Positions 35,783 through 45,993 are shown, counted from the stretch's first letter. The stretch: DNA of 64,000 nt from Limnobacter sp. SAORIC-580 (GCF_013004065.1 NZ_CP053084.1:1550001-1614000); one strand, 5' to 3'. Program-made: numbers and translations. Notes: a model not told the origin generated them from the letters alone.

Positions 35783-36805
35783 ATGTTAGGTCCATTCATC
35801 ATTGGTTTGACGGGTTTGACTTTGTCCAAGGAGGACATTGCACGCATTCAAAACCCGGCCGTTGGCGGACTTATTCTTTTCACACGAAACTTTGAAAGCA
35901 AGGCGCAACTGATTGATTTGGTGGAGTCTATCCGTTTAAATGGGGGTTTGAACAAGCCCGTTTTTGTGGATCATGAAGGTGGTCGCGTGCAGCGTTTTCG
36001 GGATGGTTTTACCGCAATTCCCTCGATGCGCCAAATTGGACAACGCGCCGAAACTGATTTTGACGACGCAGTGCTTTTGGCCCGTGAAGCCGGCTTTGTT
36101 ATGGCTGCCGAATTGCGTGCCTGTGGCATAGACATGAGTTTTGCGCCAGTACTTGACCTGGATTGGGGCAATAGCGAAATTATCGGTGACCGCTCGTTTG
36201 GCAAGGACGCCCGAATGGTCTCCCGCCTGTCCTCGGCCTTGATGAATGGCATGGCCCTTGCAGGCATGCAAGCCTGCGGAAAACACTTTCCAGGGCATGG
36301 TTGGGTGAGCTTGGACAGCCATTTGGCTTTGCCTCACGACAATCGCTCATTGAATGAAATTTTGAAGGTGGATGCGCTGCCGTACCAATTGAATTCGACC
36401 TTGAATATGGCCAGTATCATGCCGGCGCATGTGGTGTATTCCGAGGTGGACCCAATGCCGGCCTGTTTTTCCAGCTTCTGGATTCAAGAGGTATTGAGGG
36501 TGAAGTTCAGTTTTGACGGTGCAGTGATCAGCGACGACCTGGACATGGTGGGTGCACACGGTGTGGGGGATATTCGTGCCCGAGCCAGCGCCGCTTTGCA
36601 GGCGGGTTGCGATGCAGTACTTGCTTGCAACAACTTTGAAGACATTGACATTTTGGTAAACAACCCGGTACCCGAAGTTCATGAGCACATGGAAGTGCGA
36701 AATCGCCGATTGAGTCGCTTGCTGTCAGGGCAATCGCTGAATTGGGAAAGCCTGCGTCAAAGTTATATGTATCAGGCGGCCATCGACAGGATTACCAATG
36801 CATGA
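35783..36805 (+). CDS. nagZ: Beta-N-acetylhexosaminidase NagZ
   Basis: A 340-residue GH3 enzyme that removes GlcNAc from anhydromuropeptides during peptidoglycan recycling. Key motifs: DHEGGRVQRFRDGFT, the GH3 loop KHFPGHGWVSLDSHLALP carrying the His/Asp pair, and the catalytic Asp in VISDDLDMVGAHG. It is cytoplasmic, with no signal peptide. It ends the lepA-to-nagZ gene block, before a bidirectional terminator. Confidence 0.95.
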   Translation: MLGPFIIGLTGLTLSKEDIARIQNPAVGGLILFTRNFESKAQLIDLVESIRLNGGLNKPVFVDHEGGRVQRFRDGFTAIPSMRQIGQRAETDFDDAVLLAREAGFVMAAELRACGIDMSFAPVLDLDWGNSEIIGDRSFGKDARMVSRLSSALMNGMALAGMQACGKHFPGHGWVSLDSHLALPHDNRSLNEILKVDALPYQLNSTLNMASIMPAHVVYSEVDPMPACFSSFWIQEVLRVKFSFDGAVISDDLDMVGAHGVGDIRARASAALQAGCDAVLACNNFEDIDILVNNPVPEVHEHMEVRNRRLSRLLSGQSLNWESLRQSYMYQAAIDRITNA

Positions 36806-36852
36806 ATAACTGCATATTGAACCACTGATGCACGAGTGAATTCGGTAAAAAT

Positions 36853-36889
36853 AAAAAAGCCGCCAGCAAATTAACTGGCGGCTTTTTTT
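36853..36889. terminator. Bidirectional terminator between nagZ and the PPIase gene
   Basis: AAAAAAGCCGCCAG (36853-36866) and CTGGCGGCTTTTTT pair around an 8-nt loop, with A and T runs on both sides, serving the convergent genes on each side. Confidence 0.9.
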
Positions 36890-36900
36890 GGATTTATTGC

Positions 36901-37683
36901 TTATTTTACTTTTGCCCCGGACAACAGCTTGCCTTGATATTCTTCCCACTTGTCATTGATCATTTTCTGTTCAAGTTGTGGGCGAATTTCTTCAAGCTTG
37001 GGTGGTGTGGCCTGGCGGGTGTCGGCCAACAGAATAACGTGGTAACCAAACTGGCTTTTCACGGGAGTCTTGGTGTATTCGCCTTTCTTCAGGCTTACCA
37101 TGGCTTGAGAAAACTCGGGTACAAAGCTGTTGGGGTTGGCCCAGTCCAGGTCACCACCATTGGGCGCTGAGCCAGGATCTTTAGACTTGGCTTTTGCGAT
37201 GTCTGCAAACTTTCCGCCTTTGCCCAACTGATCGATAATGGCTTTGGCCTCAGCTTCCTGCTCAACCAGAATGTGGCTGGCTCGGAATTCGCTGCCACCC
37301 ATCATTTTGGCGATTTCTGCGTAAGCTGTTTCAACTTCCTTGTCGGTCAGCTTGGTGTTTTTGTAAAAGTCTTCACGCAGGGCATTGGCCAAAATGGCCT
37401 GGTTCATCATTTGCACCTGGTACTTCACTTCAGGGCTGCTTCCCAAACCTTTTTTAACGGCTTCCTGCTTCATCACTTCCTGATTAATCAGTTCTTGACG
37501 AATAGTAGCGCGCATTTCCGGTGAGGCTGCCTGGCCGCGCTTTTCCTGCTCGGCCATGATGAAATCAACCAAAGCGCTGGGGATGGACTGGCCATTGACC
37601 ACGGCGGCATTTTGGGCGTAAACGGGGTTGCCCAGAACCAATACGGCGGCCAGGCAAGTTGCTTTCAGGGTGGTTTTCAACAT
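36901..37683 (-). CDS. Periplasmic peptidyl-prolyl isomerase (parvulin/PpiC type)
   Basis: A 260-residue protein with a cleavable signal peptide (cut after VYAQ, near residue 24). A SurA_N-like helical domain follows (QELINQEVMKQEAVKKGLG). The parvulin domain spans about residues 130-225: ASHILVEQEAEAKAII, GGDLDWANPNSFVPEF and VKSQFGYHVILL. It likely helps fold outer-membrane or periplasmic proteins, and close relatives occur in many copies in Burkholderiales. It is read toward the terminator shared with nagZ. Confidence 0.9.
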   Translation of the reverse strand: MLKTTLKATCLAAVLVLGNPVYAQNAAVVNGQSIPSALVDFIMAEQEKRGQAASPEMRATIRQELINQEVMKQEAVKKGLGSSPEVKYQVQMMNQAILANALREDFYKNTKLTDKEVETAYAEIAKMMGGSEFRASHILVEQEAEAKAIIDQLGKGGKFADIAKAKSKDPGSAPNGGDLDWANPNSFVPEFSQAMVSLKKGEYTKTPVKSQFGYHVILLADTRQATPPKLEEIRPQLEQKMINDKWEEYQGKLLSGAKVK

Positions 37684-37754
37684 AACAAAATAACCTTGTG
37701 TCTCAGAGAGTTAAAACAATGGGCTTGGCTCGAATCCCGGTGCGCGTCTTCTGT

Positions 37755-38033
37755 TCAGTTCCCTGTGGAGCCTTCAGTGGAGTCCTCAGTGGAATCTATA
37801 GCCAAAGCATGGATTTCTTTTTTCATCCATTCTGCCAAAGCATCATACACGAGACGATGGCGCGCTAATGTTCTTAGCCCATTGAAGCGTGCAGACTTCA
37901 GTTTGACCCGGTAGTGCCGCCCGCCAGACTTTGCACCTTCATGGCCTGCATGCAAATGTGATTCATCAACCACTTCGACTTTGGCATTGAGTGCAGTTTC
38001 AAGACGCTGTTTGATGTCTTCACTGGTGACCAT
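37755..38033 (-). CDS. BolA family protein
   Basis: A 92-residue BolA fold protein: VEVVDESHLHAGHEG carries the conserved His, and the KH-like RFNGLRTLARHRLVYDALAEWM is typical. BolA proteins work with monothiol glutaredoxins in iron-sulfur and redox control. The C-terminal tail DSTEDSTEGSTGN comes from a small DNA repeat of GTGGA-type units and is probably not structured. It is 3 nt downstream of yciB on the same strand. Confidence 0.9.
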   Translation of the reverse strand: MVTSEDIKQRLETALNAKVEVVDESHLHAGHEGAKSGGRHYRVKLKSARFNGLRTLARHRLVYDALAEWMKKEIHALAIDSTEDSTEGSTGN

Positions 38034-38036
38034 GCT

Positions 38037-38672
38037 TTACTTGGCCTCGCTGCTTTGTTCATTGGTTTGCTTCATGTGTTTGGACATGTAAAAACCTTGC
38101 CCGAACACGAATATCAGAGTGGCCCCCAAGGAGCCGAACAATTTGAAGTCTACCCACACATCGGTTGAGAACGAGTAGGCAACCACAATATTCAAAACGG
38201 CCATCACCACAAAAAAGCCTACCCAAGCCCACAATAAATTGACCCAGACCGGGGCGGGAAGATCAACCTGGCCTTTCATCATCAATTCAATAGGATTGCG
38301 CTTGAAGGCGTAGGCGATCAGGAAGCCTGCTGCCATGGCGAGGTAGAGCACAGTTGGCTTCCATTTGATGAAGGTTTCGTTTTGCAAAACCAGTGTGGCG
38401 CCACCAAACACAGCGATCAGGATCAGGCCGATCCATTGCATGTTTTCCACTTTTTTACCGGTGGCTTTTTGGTAAACGATTTGCAGCACCGTGGCCAGAA
38501 TGGCGACTACCGTGGCCAGCAAAATTGGCAATTGCGCAGTTTGCACTTCCGCATTGGAAATGCTGCCCAATATGGGTTCAAGCATGGATTGCGCCTGTTC
38601 AGGGTTGCTGCCAGCCCATTTAAAGCTGACAAAGAACAGAACAATCGGTAGAAAATCGAGTAACAGTTTCAT
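38037..38672 (-). CDS. yciB: Septation protein A / intracellular septation protein YciB
   Basis: A 211-residue inner membrane protein with five to six TM helices. The start MKLLLDFLPIVLFFVSFKWAG and the later GATLVLQNETFIKWKPTVLYLAMA block are hallmarks of YciB/IspZ, which is linked to cell envelope synthesis and septation. It is about 30 residues longer than the E. coli protein. It lies next to bolA on the minus strand. Confidence 0.93.
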   Translation of the reverse strand: MKLLLDFLPIVLFFVSFKWAGSNPEQAQSMLEPILGSISNAEVQTAQLPILLATVVAILATVLQIVYQKATGKKVENMQWIGLILIAVFGGATLVLQNETFIKWKPTVLYLAMAAGFLIAYAFKRNPIELMMKGQVDLPAPVWVNLLWAWVGFFVVMAVLNIVVAYSFSTDVWVDFKLFGSLGATLIFVFGQGFYMSKHMKQTNEQSSEAK

Positions 38673-38703
38673 GTAGTAATTGTAGTTTGGTTATGCCAGG
38701 GCT

Positions 38704-39117
38704 TTACGCCGATGAGTCAGAGGCAAAGGGCTCGAACGCCAAACTGACCGAGTTGATACAGTAGCGCAGGCCCGTTGGTGCTGGTCCATCTTCGAATACA
38801 TGCCCCAAATGCGAATCGCATATCTTACAGGTCACTTCGGTTCGAATCATGCCGTAGCTGCGGTCTACGTGTTCTTCAACATTGTCGGGGTTCAATGGCG
38901 CAAAGTAGCTGGGCCAGCCGCAGCCGGAATCGAACTTGGTGTCGGATGCGAACAAAGCGGTTCCGCAGCAAATGCAACGGTAAATGCCGGGCTCGTGGTG
39001 ATCCCAATACTGCCCGGTGAAAGCACGCTCGGTGCCTTTCTTGCGGGTAACTTCGAAGCTGGTGGGCGTGAGTTCTTCGCGCCACTGGGCCTCTGTTTTA
39101 ACAACTTTTTCAACCAT
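38704..39117 (-). CDS. msrB: Peptide-methionine (R)-S-oxide reductase MsrB
   Basis: A 137-residue enzyme that reduces methionine-R-sulfoxide. The zinc ligands are CICCGTALF and [21 protein letters not shown] is the conserved core, and the catalytic Cys is in [12 protein letters not shown]. The ATG at 39117 has a GGAGA site. An ATG at 39138 overlaps the selO end but has no such site. It follows selO on the same strand; both proteins relate to redox stress. Confidence 0.95.
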   Translation of the reverse strand: MVEKVVKTEAQWREELTPTSFEVTRKKGTERAFTGQYWDHHEPGIYRCICCGTALFASDTKFDSGCGWPSYFAPLNPDNVEEHVDRSYGMIRTEVTCKICDSHLGHVFEDGPAPTGLRYCINSVSLAFEPFASDSSA

Positions 39118-39134
39118 GATCTTGTCTCCGTAAT

Positions 39135-40703
39135 TCATGACGAACAGCTCAGCACCAATGATTTTGCCCAGTCGGGTGGCTGTGCCGTGTACTCATTTGG
39201 AAGTTGCGCCGCATTGTAGGGGTCAGACAATGCGGTGAACAATCGGTTCACCTCAGCAAACTCGCCTCGTTGGGCCAACTCAATGGCGTTCTGAAGCAGG
39301 TGGTTGCGCAACACGAAGGCAGGGTTGGTCTGATCGAGCTTTTTTTGCCAGGCCAGGATGTCCAGGTTTTGAGGGTTTAACGCCTCTCGCCATTGTTTGA
39401 GCCAAAGTTTTGCGTTGTTCACCTGTGCCTCGTCGCCCAAAGCCAAAGGGAAAAAGGCGCTTTGCTGCCAACTGGCGAAGTTTTCCTCGTGGGTAGCACT
39501 TGGGTTCAGCGCTGAAATTGATCTGAAAAACCGCGTGAAATCGAGTGAATGTTCGTGCATGAATTTCAGTGTGTTCTCAATCAGGCTGTCCACCGCATCG
39601 CCTTGCTCGTTGGGCAGGCCCAGTTTGCGCGCAAATAAAGCGCTGTGTTCGGCGTGAAATACATCGGCAAAGCTGTCCAGCAGGTTTTGAAGAGTTTCTT
39701 TGCTGTCGGGAATCAGTGGGCTTAAAGCTTGAGCCAGTGCGTATAGGTTCCAATGGGCAATTCTGGGCTGGTTGCGATAGCTGTAGCGGCCCTGGTGGTC
39801 GGAATGGTTGCAGATATGGTCAATGTCGAAACCATCGATGAAGCCATAGGGGCCATAATCAATGGTCAAACCCAGAAGGCTCATGTTGTCGGTGTTCATT
39901 ACACCGTGGCAAAAACCCACGGCTTGCCACTGGGCCACCATGCGCGCTGTGCGTGCCACTACTATACTTAACCACTGAAGCAAACCGGCATGGAAACTGG
40001 CTTCGGTATCACCAAGGTCGATTTCAGGATGATGTTGCTCGATGTGCCAGGTCAGCAAGTTTCGTAGCGCCTGGAGCTGGTTGGTGTAGCAAAAAAATTC
40101 CACATGGCCAAAGCGCAAGAAGCTTTCGCTCACACGACATACAATGGCGGCTGTTTCCGTGGTTTCGCGAAACACTGGGTCCGCACTCGCAGTCAGGCTG
40201 AGTGCGCGGGTGGTGGGTATGCCAAGCGCGTGCATGGCTTCTGAGGCAAGATATTCCCGAATAGACGAACGCAACACCGCGCGGCCATCGGCATGGCGGG
40301 AGTAGGGGGTGGGGCCTGCACCTTTGAGCTGCATCTGGCGGTATTGCTTGCCCTTGCGAACCTCTGCAATCAGCAGGGCGCGGCCGTCGCCAAGCTGTGG
40401 CACAAATTGCCCGAACTGGTGCCCGCAATATACGCTGGCTCTGCTTTGATAGCCTGGAAATGGCGTGTTGCCAGAAAGAACATCAATACCCTGTGTGCTG
40501 CCCAATTCTTCAGTATTCAAGCCCACTTCGGTGGCCAAGGCGGTGTTGAGGTGAACCAGGCCAGCCTCTGTACGGAGGGGCGTGGCAGGCACCTCGGCAA
40601 GATAAGGTGTACCCAAACTTGCGTATTCTTGAACCAAAATAGAATCGTGATTATGAAACAAAGGGCGGTCCTGAAGTATAGTTTCGTTAAACAACCCCAC
40701 CAT
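39135..40703 (-). CDS. selO: Protein adenylyltransferase SelO (YdiU)
   Basis: A 522-residue pseudokinase-fold enzyme that transfers AMP to protein side chains and protects against oxidative stress. Family blocks: [21 protein letters not shown], split here by its GHQFG core, [21 protein letters not shown] and [22 protein letters not shown]. The E. coli protein is a selenoprotein or Cys-ended (478 aa); here the last residues are LVLSCSS, with Cys at a similar position. The ATG at 40703 is preferred over longer frames that overlap the divergent ligase gene. Confidence 0.93.
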   Translation of the reverse strand: MVGLFNETILQDRPLFHNHDSILVQEYASLGTPYLAEVPATPLRTEAGLVHLNTALATEVGLNTEELGSTQGIDVLSGNTPFPGYQSRASVYCGHQFGQFVPQLGDGRALLIAEVRKGKQYRQMQLKGAGPTPYSRHADGRAVLRSSIREYLASEAMHALGIPTTRALSLTASADPVFRETTETAAIVCRVSESFLRFGHVEFFCYTNQLQALRNLLTWHIEQHHPEIDLGDTEASFHAGLLQWLSIVVARTARMVAQWQAVGFCHGVMNTDNMSLLGLTIDYGPYGFIDGFDIDHICNHSDHQGRYSYRNQPRIAHWNLYALAQALSPLIPDSKETLQNLLDSFADVFHAEHSALFARKLGLPNEQGDAVDSLIENTLKFMHEHSLDFTRFFRSISALNPSATHEENFASWQQSAFFPLALGDEAQVNNAKLWLKQWREALNPQNLDILAWQKKLDQTNPAFVLRNHLLQNAIELAQRGEFAEVNRLFTALSDPYNAAQLPNEYTAQPPDWAKSLVLSCSS

Positions 40704-40756
40704 TGTAGTCGGGTAAGGCCGAAGAACAAACGTAATAGCTGGAGGAGAGAGCGCAA

Positions 40757-42394
40757 ATGCAAGGTTTGATGATGAACATGCCCCTGTTGATTTCATCGGT
40801 GATGGAACACGCAGAGCGGCACCACCCACATGTTGAAATTGTGTCACGCCGCACAGAAGGCGATATTCATCGAACTACCTATGGGGAAGTGGCCAAACGC
40901 ACCAAGAAACTGGCCAATACCCTGACGAACCTTGGCGTTCAACAAGGCGAAAATATTGCTACATTGGCTTGGAACGGCTATCGCCATGTTGAAATTTACT
41001 ATGCGGTGTCGGGCATGGGTGCGGTAGTGCACACCTTGAACCCCAGACTGTTCCCTGAGCAACTGGTTTACATCATTAACCACGCGAAAGACACCATGGT
41101 GTTTTTCGACAGCACATTTGCGCCATTGATCAAAGCGATTGCGCCAGCATGCCCAACCGTGAAGCGCTGGGTGCAAATGTGCGACGAAGCTGCAATGCCT
41201 TCTGAGCCGGCAGTGGCTGGCTGCCTGAACTACGAGGCCTTGATCAAAGACGCTGCCGACCACTATGTGTGGCCGCAGCTGGATGAAAATGCAGCCTCGG
41301 GTTTGTGCTACACATCCGGTACTACTGGCAACCCCAAGGGTGCCTTGTACTCACACCGCTCCACCGTACTGCATGCAATGGCGGCCTGCACACCCGATGC
41401 TTTGGGCTTGAGCAGCCGCGATACGATTTTGCCCGTGGTACCCATGTTCCATGTTAACGCTTGGGGCATTCCCTACATTGCGCTGATGACCGGTGCAAAA
41501 ATGGTGATGCCTGGTGGCGCTTTGGATGGTGCTTCCATTTACGAACTGCTGGAAAGCGAGAAGGTGAATTTCTCGGCTGGCGTGCCCACTGTGTGGCTGG
41601 GTTTGTTGAACCATGTGCAACAAAATGGCTTGAAGTTTAATTACTTCAATCGCACTGTAATTGGCGGCTCTGCAGCGCCGGCAGCAATGATTAAAACGCT
41701 GAACAGTTTGGGTGTTGAGGTTATTCATGCCTGGGGCATGACTGAACTTTCGCCCCTGGGCACAGTATGCCGTTTGAAAGCACAGCACCTGGATTTGTCG
41801 CTGGAAGAAAAGCAGAACATCATGCAAAAGCAGGGCACTGCAATTTTCGGGGTGGATATGAAAATTGTCAGTGACGATGGCGAAGAATTGCCTTGGGATG
41901 GCGAGGCTTTCGGCGACTTACTGGTGCGCGGGCATTGGGTGATCGACAGTTACTTCGGCGGTGAAGGTGCAAAGGCGTTTACCACAGACAAGGATGGCAA
42001 GAAATGGTTTGCCACTGGCGACGTGTCCAAGATCAACCGAGAAGGCTTCATGCAGATTACGGATCGCAGTAAAGATGTGATCAAGTCTGGCGGTGAATGG
42101 ATCAGCTCGATTGATTTGGAAAACGTGGCCATGGCGCACCCGGCGGTGCATGAAGCGGCGGTGATTTCTGTTTACCACCCGAAATGGGATGAACGGCCCT
42201 TGCTGGTTGTGGTGCGCAAGCCGGGCGTGGAGGTAAGCAAGCAAGAGTTGCTGGATTTCTATGAAGGCAAAGTTGCCAAATACTGCCTGCCCAACGATGT
42301 GGCGTTTGTGGACGAATTACCGCACACAGCGACTGGTAAAATACAAAAGCTGAAGCTGCGTGAGCAATTCAAAGATTACAAATTACCCAACTAA
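40757..42394 (+). CDS. Long-chain/medium-chain fatty acid-CoA ligase
   Basis: A 545-residue adenylate-forming enzyme that activates carboxylic acids with CoA. The AMP-binding motif is [17 protein letters not shown], split around TSGTTG; the A5 region is [12 protein letters not shown]; the hinge and late motifs are [14 protein letters not shown] and [13 protein letters not shown]. The overall pattern matches AlkK/FadD-like ligases of about 540 residues. A GGAGGAG site precedes the ATG. Substrate chain length is not readable. It is divergent from selO. Confidence 0.92.
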   Translation: MQGLMMNMPLLISSVMEHAERHHPHVEIVSRRTEGDIHRTTYGEVAKRTKKLANTLTNLGVQQGENIATLAWNGYRHVEIYYAVSGMGAVVHTLNPRLFPEQLVYIINHAKDTMVFFDSTFAPLIKAIAPACPTVKRWVQMCDEAAMPSEPAVAGCLNYEALIKDAADHYVWPQLDENAASGLCYTSGTTGNPKGALYSHRSTVLHAMAACTPDALGLSSRDTILPVVPMFHVNAWGIPYIALMTGAKMVMPGGALDGASIYELLESEKVNFSAGVPTVWLGLLNHVQQNGLKFNYFNRTVIGGSAAPAAMIKTLNSLGVEVIHAWGMTELSPLGTVCRLKAQHLDLSLEEKQNIMQKQGTAIFGVDMKIVSDDGEELPWDGEAFGDLLVRGHWVIDSYFGGEGAKAFTTDKDGKKWFATGDVSKINREGFMQITDRSKDVIKSGGEWISSIDLENVAMAHPAVHEAAVISVYHPKWDERPLLVVVRKPGVEVSKQELLDFYEGKVAKYCLPNDVAFVDELPHTATGKIQKLKLREQFKDYKLPN

Positions 42395-42429
42395 GGTTAC
42401 CAACCTAAGGTACCCAACTTGAGATAACC
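42389..42429. repeat. Short imperfect tandem repeat after the CoA ligase gene
   Basis: Three units of 13-14 nt: AACTAAGGTTACC, AACCTAAGGTACCC and AACTTGAGATAACC. The first contains the stop codon of the ligase gene. No function is apparent. Confidence 0.5.
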
Positions 42430-42451
42430 AAACCCAATTTAGAGAAGTTCA

Positions 42452-42754
42452 ATGATCAAGCACATCGTATTTTGGCAGTTGAAAGACGAAGCCCTTGGCA
42501 ACACCAAGGCCCGCAACATGGAGCTGGTGAAGGAAAAGCTGATGGCTTGCGCCAACATCGTACCCGGCATTGTGGACTTTGAAGTGGGTTTGGGCGGTAC
42601 CAGCCTTGAGTGCACGTACGACGTGGTGTTGTACTCGACCTTCGAGAACAAGGCCGCGCTGGATGCCTACGCGGTGCACCCCACGCATGAAGCCATTAAA
42701 AGCTTTATTGGTGAAGTGCGCACGGCACGGCAGTGCATGGATTACGAAGTCTAA
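42452..42754 (+). CDS. Dabb (stress-responsive A/B barrel) family protein
   Basis: A 100-residue protein of the dimeric alpha/beta barrel type: MIKHIVFWQLKDEA, FEVGLGGTSLECTYDVVLYSTFENKAALDAYAVHPTHEAI broken by the conserved HP motif, and a C-terminal beta strand. No catalytic activity can be inferred for bacterial members. It follows the CoA ligase gene by 57 nt and may share its transcript. Confidence 0.88.
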   Translation: MIKHIVFWQLKDEALGNTKARNMELVKEKLMACANIVPGIVDFEVGLGGTSLECTYDVVLYSTFENKAALDAYAVHPTHEAIKSFIGEVRTARQCMDYEV

Positions 42755-42766
42755 AAACAACTTCGA

Positions 42767-43576
42767 CTAAAGCTTGGGCGACAGGGGTATTTCAAACTTC
42801 TGTCGCCCGGCTTCATTTCCGGCAGGGTCAAGCGTAATTTCGGTGAAGTGAATGGTGTGGCTGCGATCGAGCAAAATAACTGCGCTTGAGCGAGTGCCGT
42901 ACAAAGGCGACACAATTTTCACCGCCGACAACATTTTTTCCCATTCATAAGGCACACCCGTGCTGGGCAACTCAGCATCCTCAGCAAGTTTGGTGTTGGC
43001 GAGCAAACCCAACAAGGTCTGTTCAAAAGCAGCCTGTGACCTGTGGGTTGTGCAGTTCGTCTCGATCTCTCTTTGCAGCCCTTTTTTCAGCAAGCGCGAT
43101 TTTGGCCAAGGTGCATTCAAATAACCGTTGGAGAGGCTGTGCAAGCCCGATTGCAATGCGGTGGTGAAATCGAGCCCATTGTTGAGTTTGATGCCCTGGT
43201 TGCTGGTGCAGCGAAGGTTCAGGGTTTGCAGGCTGCCGTGAATCAAATTAAAACCTGCAAACTGAAGTGAGTTTGCTTCATCGGGTGCAGTCCCGGTTTG
43301 AATTGCATCGAGTACCAACTGACCGCGCGAAGGAGCCGTACCGGGCATATTCAATGTGCTGTTTCTGACATTGGTTAGCATTGCAAACTCACCATGGCTA
43401 CCAATTCCAAGCCAGGTGCCACCAGATTGAAGGTCTTTCCCGGCCCAAAGCGAACCATACGAGGTTGGCCAAACTTGCAATGGCGCAGTGGGGCGATTGT
43501 GAAATTCATCCCGGTTGGCCAGGCAAATAAAGGGATAGTCAGGGTGTGCGTGAATTGCGAGCACGGCCAGGCACAT
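42767..43576 (-). CDS. NRDE (TANGO2) family protein
   Basis: A 269-residue protein with the family start MCLAVLAIHAHPDYPFICLANRDEFHNRPT, split here by its NRDE motif, then WAGKDLQSGGTWLGIGSHGEFAMLTNVRN. TANGO2 relatives have been linked to heme trafficking and lipid metabolism; the bacterial role is not settled. The N-terminal Cys2 is a likely catalytic residue, as in Ntn-hydrolase-like proteins. The ATG overlaps the DUF4936 stop. Confidence 0.9.
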   Translation of the reverse strand: MCLAVLAIHAHPDYPFICLANRDEFHNRPTAPLQVWPTSYGSLWAGKDLQSGGTWLGIGSHGEFAMLTNVRNSTLNMPGTAPSRGQLVLDAIQTGTAPDEANSLQFAGFNLIHGSLQTLNLRCTSNQGIKLNNGLDFTTALQSGLHSLSNGYLNAPWPKSRLLKKGLQREIETNCTTHRSQAAFEQTLLGLLANTKLAEDAELPSTGVPYEWEKMLSAVKIVSPLYGTRSSAVILLDRSHTIHFTEITLDPAGNEAGRQKFEIPLSPKL

Positions 43577-43893
43577 TACTCTTTCACCCCACTATCAACC
43601 TCACTGAACAATTCGATATGGCGGCTGGGCAAACTTGGCAAACCAGCAAAACAAGATTTGGCAAGCTGCTCCAGTGTCTCGATGAATGCTGCGTGACAAG
43701 AGGAGTGTTCATGCGCAGGGTGAATCACTTCCATCAAAGTGAAGTAGGGTTTGCCCGCTTCTTCACGTTGAAACAGCTGGCTGTGGCCCAAGCCCTGTTC
43801 TTTTAAACAAGCTGCCATGTGCTTGGCGCATTGCAAACCCAAGGCAATGTCGGCTTTGGGTATGCGGTAGTAAATGAAAAGCTGGCGCGTCAT
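43576..43893 (-). CDS. DUF4936 family protein
   Basis: A 105-residue protein starting MTRQLFIYYRIPKADIALGLQCAKHM. It matches the pattern of DUF4936, small alpha/beta proteins of Burkholderiales with EEAGKPYFTLMEVIHPA in the middle. No function is known. It overlaps ygfZ upstream by 4 nt and the NRDE gene downstream by 1 nt. Confidence 0.75.
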   Translation of the reverse strand: MTRQLFIYYRIPKADIALGLQCAKHMAACLKEQGLGHSQLFQREEAGKPYFTLMEVIHPAHEHSSCHAAFIETLEQLAKSCFAGLPSLPSRHIELFSEVDSGVKE

Positions 43894-44801
43894 TCAAATA
43901 CGCTGCCTTTTTGATGTACATCGTAGGGAGGTGGCTGAACGTTCAACGCAATGGCGCCTGCGTCGTTTTTTACGGTGAAAGTGGCACCGCTTTGCTCGGC
44001 ATCGTCGACTGGCAGTTCAACCAGCAAATACTGCTGACCATTGAAGTTCACCGCAGTGGCTACGGCACCTGCCGGTTCGTTTTCCTTTCCGGCAAGCCAA
44101 ACATCCTGCCCTGCAGTAACGGTTACGGAGCCTGTTGCTGTGGCTTGAAACACGCGCCGCTTCACCTTGCCCAGGTAGTGGCTTCTGGCCACAATTTCCT
44201 GGCCGGGGTAGCAACCCTTGCTAAAACTGACACCACCGACCAAGTCGAAATTAATGGCTTGTGGAATAAACATTTCAACAGTGGGTTGTGACACATAAGC
44301 AATGCCAAGTTGCTGCAAGGCGAATTCAAAATTGTCGTCGCCATTAACCTCTTGCACCTCTTGCTCGGCTTGCACCTTGCTTGCCACAAGCTGAAAACCG
44401 GGTGTTGTGCCGTTTAATACGCGCAGGCTGGCGGTGGCGTTGCCTTGTTCATCCCACTGAACCCGCATGGGCGAGCTTAGCCCCGAACCAGGCAAGAAAG
44501 CGAGTTGATAATCCGCTGTGCAATCGCGTACTTTGCATTTGCTGCGCAATACAAACATGCTCAGGCGCTTAACCAAGGCTGCAATGGTTTCTTTGCGGCA
44601 CACCAAAAACACCTGCTTGCCCTGGCGCAATACGAAAAAGCTACCCAGCAAGCGGCCTTTTGCAGTGCACAGGCCTGCCATGCGCAGCTGGCTTTCAGCC
44701 ATGCCTGCAACGTCGTTGCTGAGTTGTGATTGAAGAAAGGTCACTGCGTCGTCTCCGTCCACGCCAATGACACCCCAACGCGATAAAAACTGTGCAGACA
44801 T
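43890..44801 (-). CDS. ygfZ: Folate-binding protein YgfZ
   Basis: A 303-residue folate-dependent protein that supports repair and assembly of iron-sulfur clusters. The hallmark KGCYPGQEIVARSHYLGK is present near residue 215, with an N-terminal GcvT-like domain. The ATG at 44801 has an AAGGA site and gives MSAQFLSRWGVIGVDGDDAV; the open frame runs 104 codons further upstream but crosses the divergent mltG region. First gene of a three-gene minus-strand operon. Confidence 0.94.
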   Translation of the reverse strand: MSAQFLSRWGVIGVDGDDAVTFLQSQLSNDVAGMAESQLRMAGLCTAKGRLLGSFFVLRQGKQVFLVCRKETIAALVKRLSMFVLRSKCKVRDCTADYQLAFLPGSGLSSPMRVQWDEQGNATASLRVLNGTTPGFQLVASKVQAEQEVQEVNGDDNFEFALQQLGIAYVSQPTVEMFIPQAINFDLVGGVSFSKGCYPGQEIVARSHYLGKVKRRVFQATATGSVTVTAGQDVWLAGKENEPAGAVATAVNFNGQQYLLVELPVDDAEQSGATFTVKNDAGAIALNVQPPPYDVHQKGSVFE

Positions 44802-44942
44802 GCTCAAATCCTTGGTAACAAAAAAACAAACGGTGCCGATAAGCCATGGAAAAACTTTCCCGCTATCATGGACGGCAATCTCCACATTGTAGTGGCTTCT
44901 GGTAAGGTCTCGCCTTCCAACAACCCAAGGTGAAGCAAAGTC

Positions 44943-45986
44943 GTGCGCAAAGGTAAAAAAACAAAGAAAACATCGAAAAAAGCGGTGTTTGGCTGGCAAT
45001 GGTTCAAGCGAATTGTGATCGCCAGTGTTGTCACACTGTCTGCAATTATTGTGGGCGTTTACTTTGTTTTGAACATGCCAATAGATCGCAGTCAGCCCCG
45101 CGTGGATGCGCATGTCAGTTCAGGTTTGGGTGCACGCGCCATTGCCAATGAACTGAACCAGCAGGGCCTGGGTGTAAGCCCCAATCTGTTTGTATTGGCT
45201 GCACGGCTAACCGGTAACGCTGGTCAGCTGAAAGCAGGCCGATATGACCTTCCAGAGGGAATCAGTACCTTGGGTTTGGTGGATTACCTGAGCAAAGGGC
45301 AGGGGGTGTTAAGCAGCGTGGCCCTGGTGGAAGGGCAAACCGCGCGTGCCTTGTTGGCAAAGTTACGCGCACAGCCCGATTTGATTGATGATTTGCCCGG
45401 CATGGACCACCGTGCAATTGCTACAAAATTTGACCTGGAGGGTGCAAGCCTGGAAGGCTGGATTTACCCGGATACCTACAAGTATTCACCTGGCTCAAAG
45501 TTGTCTGAGCTATTGGACAGGGCAGTGCGCCTGCAGCAAGTAGAGCTTGAAAAGGCCTGGGCGCAACGCGATCCCCAAACACCTTTGAAAACGCCTTACG
45601 ACGCTTTGAAAATGGCCTCGATAGTGGAGAAAGAAACTGGCTTGGCCAGCGACCGTGGCAAAGTCGCCAGCGTATTTGTAAACCGATTGCGTGTGGGCAT
45701 GTTGCTGCAAACCGACCCCACAGTAATTTATGGTGTGGGCGAGGCCTTTGATGGCAATTTGACCCGCAAACACCTTCAAACTGACACCCCTTACAACAGC
45801 TATACCCGGGCAGGTTTGCCCCCAACACCCATCTCAAACCCCGGCAAGGCTGCTTTGTACGCAGCGGTAAACCCTGATAAAACGCCTTATTTTTATTTTG
45901 TGGCCAAGGGTGACGGCGGTAGTTATTTCAGCAAGAATCTGAATGAACACAACAATGCTGTACGGAAATACCAACTTGGGCGGTGA
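44943..45986 (+). CDS. mltG: Endolytic transglycosylase MltG (YceG)
   Basis: A 347-residue inner membrane enzyme that cuts nascent glycan strands and sets their length. A Lys-rich cytoplasmic N-terminus is followed by one TM helix (about residues 24-44). A LysM-like region is next, then the catalytic Glu in ASIVEKETGLASDRGKVASVF. The conserved LPPTPISNPGKAALYAAVNP ends the domain. The start is GTG. It precedes tmk and holB as in E. coli. Confidence 0.95.
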   Translation: MRKGKKTKKTSKKAVFGWQWFKRIVIASVVTLSAIIVGVYFVLNMPIDRSQPRVDAHVSSGLGARAIANELNQQGLGVSPNLFVLAARLTGNAGQLKAGRYDLPEGISTLGLVDYLSKGQGVLSSVALVEGQTARALLAKLRAQPDLIDDLPGMDHRAIATKFDLEGASLEGWIYPDTYKYSPGSKLSELLDRAVRLQQVELEKAWAQRDPQTPLKTPYDALKMASIVEKETGLASDRGKVASVFVNRLRVGMLLQTDPTVIYGVGEAFDGNLTRKHLQTDTPYNSYTRAGLPPTPISNPGKAALYAAVNPDKTPYFYFVAKGDGGSYFSKNLNEHNNAVRKYQLGR

Positions 45987-45993
45987 CGGCGAG

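Noticed and set aside
39135..40847. Longer start for selO at 40847
   Set aside because: It would overlap the divergent CoA ligase start and its promoter; the conserved SelO sequence starts after Met at 40703.
43890..45113. 407-residue version of ygfZ
   Set aside because: The extra 104 residues are Cys/His/Phe-rich, not family-like, and cross the start of mltG; an ATG with an AAGGA site lies at 44801.
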